Source: Firmicutes bacterium UBA6226 (GTDB taxonomy: Bacteria > Bacillota_A > Clostridia > Peptostreptococcales > Acidaminobacteraceae). Taken from it: 18,325 nucleotides of DNA. Positions 14,776 through 18,325 of the stretch are shown here, in pieces (within the stretch, counting starts at the first letter, position 1; every line of letters starts with the position of its first letter). The stretch lies in NCBI GenBank assembly GCA_002441045.1, contig DJWQ01000194.1, forward strand, positions 26,243 through 44,567, read 5' to 3'. The position numbers were made by a program, and so were the translations under genes. The notes under the pieces are model-generated. The model was not told the DNA's origin and did no database searches. It saw only the letters and a list, made by a program, of their open reading frames with translations.

Positions 14776-16530
14776 TTATGAAAGTTTAGCAGTAATTTCT
14801 GTAAAGATCACACCAAGTGCATGTGCACCTGCATCTGGATAGCCGATACTTCTATCGCCGACAGTTCCAGCACGACCCATTCGAGCTGCGATCAGTTTTG
14901 TAGACTCAGCGCCTTTAACGGCTTCAGCAGAAGCTAATTTAAGAGCGTCAAGTAGCGATTTGCCTTCTTTGGCTGAGCGTAAAAGGCTGTCTGCGTAAGG
15001 AACGAGAGCGTCGATCAGTGTTTTATCTCCGACGACAGCACCTCTACCAAAGGAGCGTTCACCAGTCACTTGAACTGATTTTACTGTAGCTTGCATCATT
15101 TCTGCAAATGCAGTTAAGGTCAAATGTTCTAAGCCCTCTGACGAGCGACTTGCACCTTTGAAAGCAGAGCCCCAGATAGGACCAGATGCACCACCGCAAT
15201 GCTCCATGATGATCAGAGCACATTGATCAAGAAACGCGCTGATAGTAGTGGTATCTTGAATAAGATTTCGCCATTCTTCTTTTAACTTTCTAAAGCCCTT
15301 TGCAACACTCATACCAAAGTCGCCATCTCCAGCGTGAGCATCGAGTTCGCAAAACGGCACTTCATTTTTAATAATGACGTCGCTCATGGCATCGATCATA
15401 AACTGAAGATTTTGAAGCGTTAAGCGCTCATCTGTAATTACAGCATGCTTTGGATCGGTTTCAAGCTCATAAGTGAAAGCCGATTTTACCTTTTCTGCTT
15501 GCTCATATGAGAGTGGGGAATAGTTGACTGGATCGATTGGACCATACACATTTAAACCTGCAGACTGTGCGGGTTGATTTAATAAGAGCTTTAGCTCTGA
15601 ATCTAGCTTCATAATTGAAACAGAAGCGCCGAGCATATCGATACTGGTCATAAAATTTCCCACGAAGATGCGGTGAATTTTCACACCTGCTGCGACGAGT
15701 TCTTTTGTGATGGCGTGATTGAGTAGATAAAGCTCCTGTAAAGGCGTACTCCCGAACCCGTTGATCATTACGGCTACTTCTTCGTTCTCAAGCTTAAGTT
15801 CATTTAACAATGCCTCTGTCATGCGTTTAGAAAGTGCATCAGCCGATATAATGGTTTCTCTTTGAATTCCGGGTTCACCGTGGATCCCCACGCCGTATTC
15901 CATTTCATTTTCAGCGATTTCAAATGTCGGTGAACCTTTCGCTGGAACGGTACAAGAGCTAAAGGCAAAGCCGATACTTTTAACGTTTTGAGCCACTTTT
16001 TCAGCCACGCGCTTTACTTCAGATAGAGTGTTGCCCATCTCTGCAAATGCCCCAGCGATCTTGTGGACAAACAAGGTACCTGCCACACCTCTTCTGCCGA
16101 CCGTATATAGTGAGTCTTGCACTGCAATATCATCGTCTACTTTAACGTAGTCTACCGTAAGACCATCATCTGAAGCCAGTGCAGCTGCGTTTTTAAAGTT
16201 CATCATATCGCCGCTGTAGTTTTTTATGATTAACAAAGTACCTTTGTTACTTCTTGTCTCTCTGATCGCTTGATAAACTTGTATTTGAGAAGGAGAGGCA
16301 AAAACATCGCCGCAAACAGCAGCATCTAGAAGGCCTTTTCCCACAAAACCAGCGTGTGCAGGCTCGTGTCCACTGCCACCGCCGCTGATAAGCGTTACTT
16401 TGTCAGGATTAATTTGACGCTTTTTTATGATTTTATACTTTTCGATGAATTCAAGCTCTGGATGTGCGATTTCAATTCCCTTACACATTTCATAAACCAA
16501 ATTCTCTGGTTGATTGATTATTTTTTTCAT
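14776..16530 (-). CDS. dhaK: ATP-dependent dihydroxyacetone kinase, fused DhaK-DhaL
   Basis: From the ATG at 16530 the protein has 584 residues. The N-terminal DhaK domain (1 to about 340) carries GGGSGHEPAH with His55, SGDMMN with Asp108, and GIHGEPG with His217. These align with His56, Asp109 and the covalent substrate-binding His218 of E. coli DhaK. The C-terminal DhaL domain (about 365-584) has the Mg-ATP motif ELDAHAGDGDFG (Asp397, 402, 404) and GRAGTVGDR. K and L fused in one chain is the ATP-using type, as in Citrobacter, not the PTS type. It phosphorylates dihydroxyacetone to DHA phosphate. An ATG three codons earlier (16539) abuts the GAAGG site and is less likely. It follows gldA by 18 bases. 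Confidence 0.95.
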   Translation of the reverse strand: MKKIINQPENLVYEMCKGIEIAHPELEFIEKYKIIKKRQINPDKVTLISGGGSGHEPAHAGFVGKGLLDAAVCGDVFASPSQIQVYQAIRETRSNKGTLLIIKNYSGDMMNFKNAAALASDDGLTVDYVKVDDDIAVQDSLYTVGRRGVAGTLFVHKIAGAFAEMGNTLSEVKRVAEKVAQNVKSIGFAFSSCTVPAKGSPTFEIAENEMEYGVGIHGEPGIQRETIISADALSKRMTEALLNELKLENEEVAVMINGFGSTPLQELYLLNHAITKELVAAGVKIHRIFVGNFMTSIDMLGASVSIMKLDSELKLLLNQPAQSAGLNVYGPIDPVNYSPLSYEQAEKVKSAFTYELETDPKHAVITDERLTLQNLQFMIDAMSDVIIKNEVPFCELDAHAGDGDFGMSVAKGFRKLKEEWRNLIQDTTTISAFLDQCALIIMEHCGGASGPIWGSAFKGASRSSEGLEHLTLTAFAEMMQATVKSVQVTGERSFGRGAVVGDKTLIDALVPYADSLLRSAKEGKSLLDALKLASAEAVKGAESTKLIAARMGRAGTVGDRSIGYPDAGAHALGVIFTEITAKLS

Positions 16531-16548
16531 CTTTACCATCCTTCTGAA

Positions 16549-17682
16549 CTAAGCTCTTTTAGCCTTAAATGCTTTGCCTATTGCATCTGCGGTAATGATT
16601 GCAGCGGATACCATCAAATCGGTGATTGGGAAAGGCATTGCGTGGATAGATTCCTCAGGAATACAAGCTTTCTTAGCGACCGCTTTTAATTCTTCGTCAG
16701 AAATCGTATCGACGCCTATGTCGCTTAAGCAAACTGGTAAGCCTACGCTGAGACAGAATTCTAATACAGTTTCAAGTTCTTCAGTAGGTGCATTTTCTAA
16801 AACGAGTTGTACCAAAGTACCAAAAGCAACCTTTTCACCATGGAAATAGTGATGCGTGCCTTCAAGAAGCGTTAACCCATCATGGATCGCATGTGCAGCA
16901 GCCAGTCCACCACTTTCAAAGCCCAAACCAGAAAGAAGTGAATTTGCCTCAATGATGTTCTCAAGAGCAGGGGTTACTTGGTTGGCATCACACGCAAGCT
17001 TTGCTTTTACACCATCTGCAAGTAGCGTTTGATAACAGAGCGTCGCTAGTGCAAAGGCAGTATTTGTGCCCTTAGCAGGTGCGCTGAAGCCCTCTCTAAA
17101 GCCACAAGGTAAACCCGCATTGACATTTGAAAACGAATTACGAGTTGCACGTGCTTCAAAGTAAGTGGATAAAGCATCGCCCATACCAGAAACTAAAAAT
17201 CGCGTCGGTGCATTGGCTATTACTGTTGTATCGATTAAAACCACACTTGGGTTTTGGTTGAAATAAGCATAATCATCAAAAGCCCCATCAGGTGTATAAA
17301 GTACTGCTGAGTGACTGGTTGGTGCATCTGTAGCGGCTATGGTTGGACAGATAATAAGTGCATGACCCTTAGCGACGCATTTCGCTGTATCGATTGCCTT
17401 GCCACCACCTAGACCGATGGTACAAGCACAGTTGTTTTGTTTAGCCACTTCTTCAAGTCGGCTGATTTCTTGTCTAGAACATTCACCACCAAAATTACTT
17501 TCTATGAACTTGATTCCGAACTTCTCTTGTGTGGCATCGAGCTTTGCTTTCACTCTTTTTACATCCTCTGGATGTGCAATTAAAAGAGCAGAATCGCCAA
17601 AGGTTTTTACAAAATACCCTAAATTCAGTAACTCATCTTCACCTTGAACGTATTTTGAAGGTGCAATAAAAGCTTTTCTCAT
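16549..17682 (-). CDS. gldA: Glycerol dehydrogenase (zinc-type, iron-containing ADH superfamily)
   Basis: The 377-residue protein has the NAD-binding loop GLGGGKAIDTAK (90-101) and the metal ligands of glycerol dehydrogenase: Asp169 (GMGDALSTYFEAR), His264 (AAAHAIHDG) and His281 (HGEKVAFGT). It oxidises glycerol to dihydroxyacetone with NAD+, feeding the kinase encoded next. Compared with the Geobacillus enzyme as I recall it (Asp173 to His256), the Asp-to-His distance here is about 12 residues longer. The extra sequence is a Gly/Cys/Phe-rich insert near residues 183-206. AGGAGG precedes the ATG, and the gene is the first of the two-gene operon. A related polyol substrate cannot be excluded. 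Confidence 0.92.
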   Translation of the reverse strand: MRKAFIAPSKYVQGEDELLNLGYFVKTFGDSALLIAHPEDVKRVKAKLDATQEKFGIKFIESNFGGECSRQEISRLEEVAKQNNCACTIGLGGGKAIDTAKCVAKGHALIICPTIAATDAPTSHSAVLYTPDGAFDDYAYFNQNPSVVLIDTTVIANAPTRFLVSGMGDALSTYFEARATRNSFSNVNAGLPCGFREGFSAPAKGTNTAFALATLCYQTLLADGVKAKLACDANQVTPALENIIEANSLLSGLGFESGGLAAAHAIHDGLTLLEGTHHYFHGEKVAFGTLVQLVLENAPTEELETVLEFCLSVGLPVCLSDIGVDTISDEELKAVAKKACIPEESIHAMPFPITDLMVSAAIITADAIGKAFKAKRA

Positions 17683-17756
17683 AATTTCCTCCTATACAAG
17701 AATTGATAGTTTTCTAATAATTTAAGTATAAGAAAGTTTTTATTTTAGTACATTAG

Positions 17757-17787
17757 AGTCTGATGGACACTTATAGGGGATTCTGAT
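17757..17787 (-). repeat. Direct repeat pair upstream of gldA, possible AraC-type operator
   Basis: On the minus strand ATCAGAAT (17787-17780) and ATCAGACT (17764-17757) match at seven of eight bases and are 23 bp apart, close to two helical turns. They lie about 43 and 66 bp upstream of the start predicted from TATACT. AraC-family activators often bind such arrangements next to a promoter without a -35. Binding by the PocR regulator is only a hypothesis. Confidence 0.35.
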
Positions 17788-17881
17788 AGTAATAATCCGA
17801 CGGGTTATGTCAATATAATTGCATCACAGCAATATATTTATATAACAAGATCACTTGTTTCTATTTTGTCAAAACACATGA

Positions 17882-17896
17882 TTGATCGCTGATCAA
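17882..17896. promoter_or_regulatory. TTGATC dyad, possible Crp/Fnr-type site
   Basis: TTGATC-GCT-GATCAA is a perfect 6-bp inverted repeat with a 3-base centre. It resembles the FNR box TTGAT-N4-ATCAA but has five central bases instead of four. It lies about 52 bp upstream of the start predicted for the Crp/Fnr-type gene to the right. Confidence 0.35.
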
Positions 17897-17928
17897 AAGC
17901 GAAGTTTTGGATTATCAGGAAATTGGAC

Positions 17929-17934
17929 TATAAT
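17929..17934 (+). promoter_or_regulatory. Predicted -10 element of the right-edge Crp/Fnr-type gene
   Basis: A perfect TATAAT is present, with only a weak -35 (TTTGGA or TTGGAT at 16-17 bp). The start would be near 17941, giving a leader of about 95 bases that contains the purine array. Confidence 0.45.
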
Positions 17935-17959
17935 GAATATAAAGAAATATAGTACGAAT

Positions 17960-18024
17960 GAAAGAAAGATAGAACGAAAGAAAGATAGAAAAGAAAGATA
18001 GAAAAGAAAGATAGAAAGATAGAA
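17960..18024 (+). repeat. Purine-rich GAAA/GATA tandem repeat array in a leader region
   Basis: The stretch is built from GAAAG and GATAGAA units. It includes two perfect tandem copies of the 13-mer GAAAGATAGAAAA (17980-17992 and 17993-18005), a third copy missing its last base (18006-18017), and looser copies to the left. The plus strand is almost entirely purine. It ends directly at the ribosome binding site of the next gene. Confidence 0.85.
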
Positions 18025-18035
18025 AGAGGTGTCAT

Positions 18036-18325
18036 GTGAAGGATAAACTCATCGATTATATGAAAAAATTCATCGACCTAAACGAAGATGAACTTGAGAA
18101 AATGGCAGCTGAAATCAACATCCAAACCTTTCAAAAGGGTACGATTTTACTTGAACAGGGTGAAGTGCCAACGCTTTGCTACTTTGTACTGAAGGGCTGT
18201 GTGCGTCAATATCTCATCGACGAGGAGGGACGTGAAATCACTTCGAACTTTTATACAGAAGAGCAAAATGTAACCATCTATAACCGCCATACAAAAGACA
18301 AGTCCTCGAAATACAGCTTAAACTG
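18036..18325 (+). CDS. Crp/Fnr-family regulator, N-terminal part, cut by the right edge
   Basis: Translation from GTG at 18036 stays open to the end of the window (96 residues). The visible part is a cyclic-nucleotide-binding-type domain. A short helix (LNEDELEKMA) is followed by FQKGTILLEQGEVP (residues 33-46), then YFVLKGCVRQY and DEEGREITSNFYTEE. This is the KGxxLxxxGxxxxxxYxVxxGxxRxY pattern of Crp/Fnr proteins. The preceding ATG at 18034 is followed at once by a stop, so GTG is the start, with AGAGGT five bases upstream. The DNA-binding half lies outside the window. Effector and targets are unknown. It is divergent from the glycerol operon. Confidence 0.8.
   Translation, partial: MKDKLIDYMKKFIDLNEDELEKMAAEINIQTFQKGTILLEQGEVPTLCYFVLKGCVRQYLIDEEGREITSNFYTEEQNVTIYNRHTKDKSSKYSLN

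Larger units (their letters stand above)
17683..18035. promoter_or_regulatory. Divergent intergenic region between the glycerol operon and a Crp/Fnr-type gene
   Basis: This 353-bp stretch holds no gene I can support. Reading towards gldA (minus strand), there is a -10-like TATACT (17730-17725) with no matching -35. Two direct repeats (plus strand ATTCTGAT at 17780-17787, AGTCTGAT at 17757-17764) lie 23 bp apart just upstream of it. Towards the right there is a dyad at 17882-17896, a perfect TATAAT at 17929-17934 with a weak -35, and then a purine-rich tandem array in the presumed leader. An interrupted hairpin-like sequence (ATTGC/GCAAT) sits near 17815-17835. I found no cre-like site or riboswitch. 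Confidence 0.55.

Noticed and set aside
17937..18035. CRISPR array
   Set aside because: The repeats are short, purine-only and tandem with no unique spacers, so this is a simple-sequence array.

Overview
The window looks like a chromosomal segment from an anaerobic, low-to-moderate GC Firmicute of the class Clostridia. The evidence is strong AGGAGG-type ribosome binding sites, an AsrABC anaerobic sulfite reductase operon, an EFR1-type ferredoxin-flavodoxin, ATP-type dihydroxyacetone kinase and several Crp/Fnr regulators. A sulfur-reducing, Fusibacter-like organism is plausible, but this is a guess from gene content. I saw no rRNA, tRNA, insertion sequence, CRISPR array or phage gene.

Left part (1-3440, plus strand). 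The window opens in the 3' end of a heptad-repeat surface protein. A stand-alone EFR1-family flavodoxin/ferredoxin follows, ending at a strong terminator. Next is a two-gene metal-response operon: a CsoR/RcnR-family repressor with a perfect G-tract palindrome just after its -10 box, then a DMT/EamA transporter whose last 62 residues include 24 histidines. The repressor's ligand pattern (His4-Cys36-His61-Cys65) has the spacing I recall for the nickel sensor InrS, so a nickel-export (or copper-export) role is the most interesting hypothesis here. A bidirectional terminator separates this operon from the convergent sulfite operon.

Middle (3465-12654, minus strand). In transcription order the genes are a HAD hydrolase, two ABC-2 permeases plus their ATPase, a Crp/Fnr regulator, and then a sulfite-reduction operon: FNT channel, CbiK-like chelatase, asrA, asrB, asrC and a ferritin-like diiron protein. 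The operon appears self-contained: AsrABC reduces sulfite to sulfide, the chelatase would supply siroheme, and the FNT protein probably exports hydrosulfide. A GTGA-N6-TCAC dyad overlaps the stop codon of the regulator gene. It is centred about 41.5 bp upstream of the predicted FNT transcription start, the classic position for activation by a Crp/Fnr protein.

Right part (12789-18325). A cytosolic serine hydrolase and a PocR-AraC regulator lie on the plus strand. They converge, across a bidirectional terminator, on a minus-strand glycerol module: glycerol dehydrogenase then a fused DhaK-DhaL dihydroxyacetone kinase (glycerol to DHA to DHA phosphate). The regulator is a good candidate to control this module. 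A 353-bp divergent intergenic region follows, carrying direct repeats, a TTGATC dyad and a purine-rich GAAA/GATA tandem array. It leads into a second Crp/Fnr-type gene cut off by the right edge.
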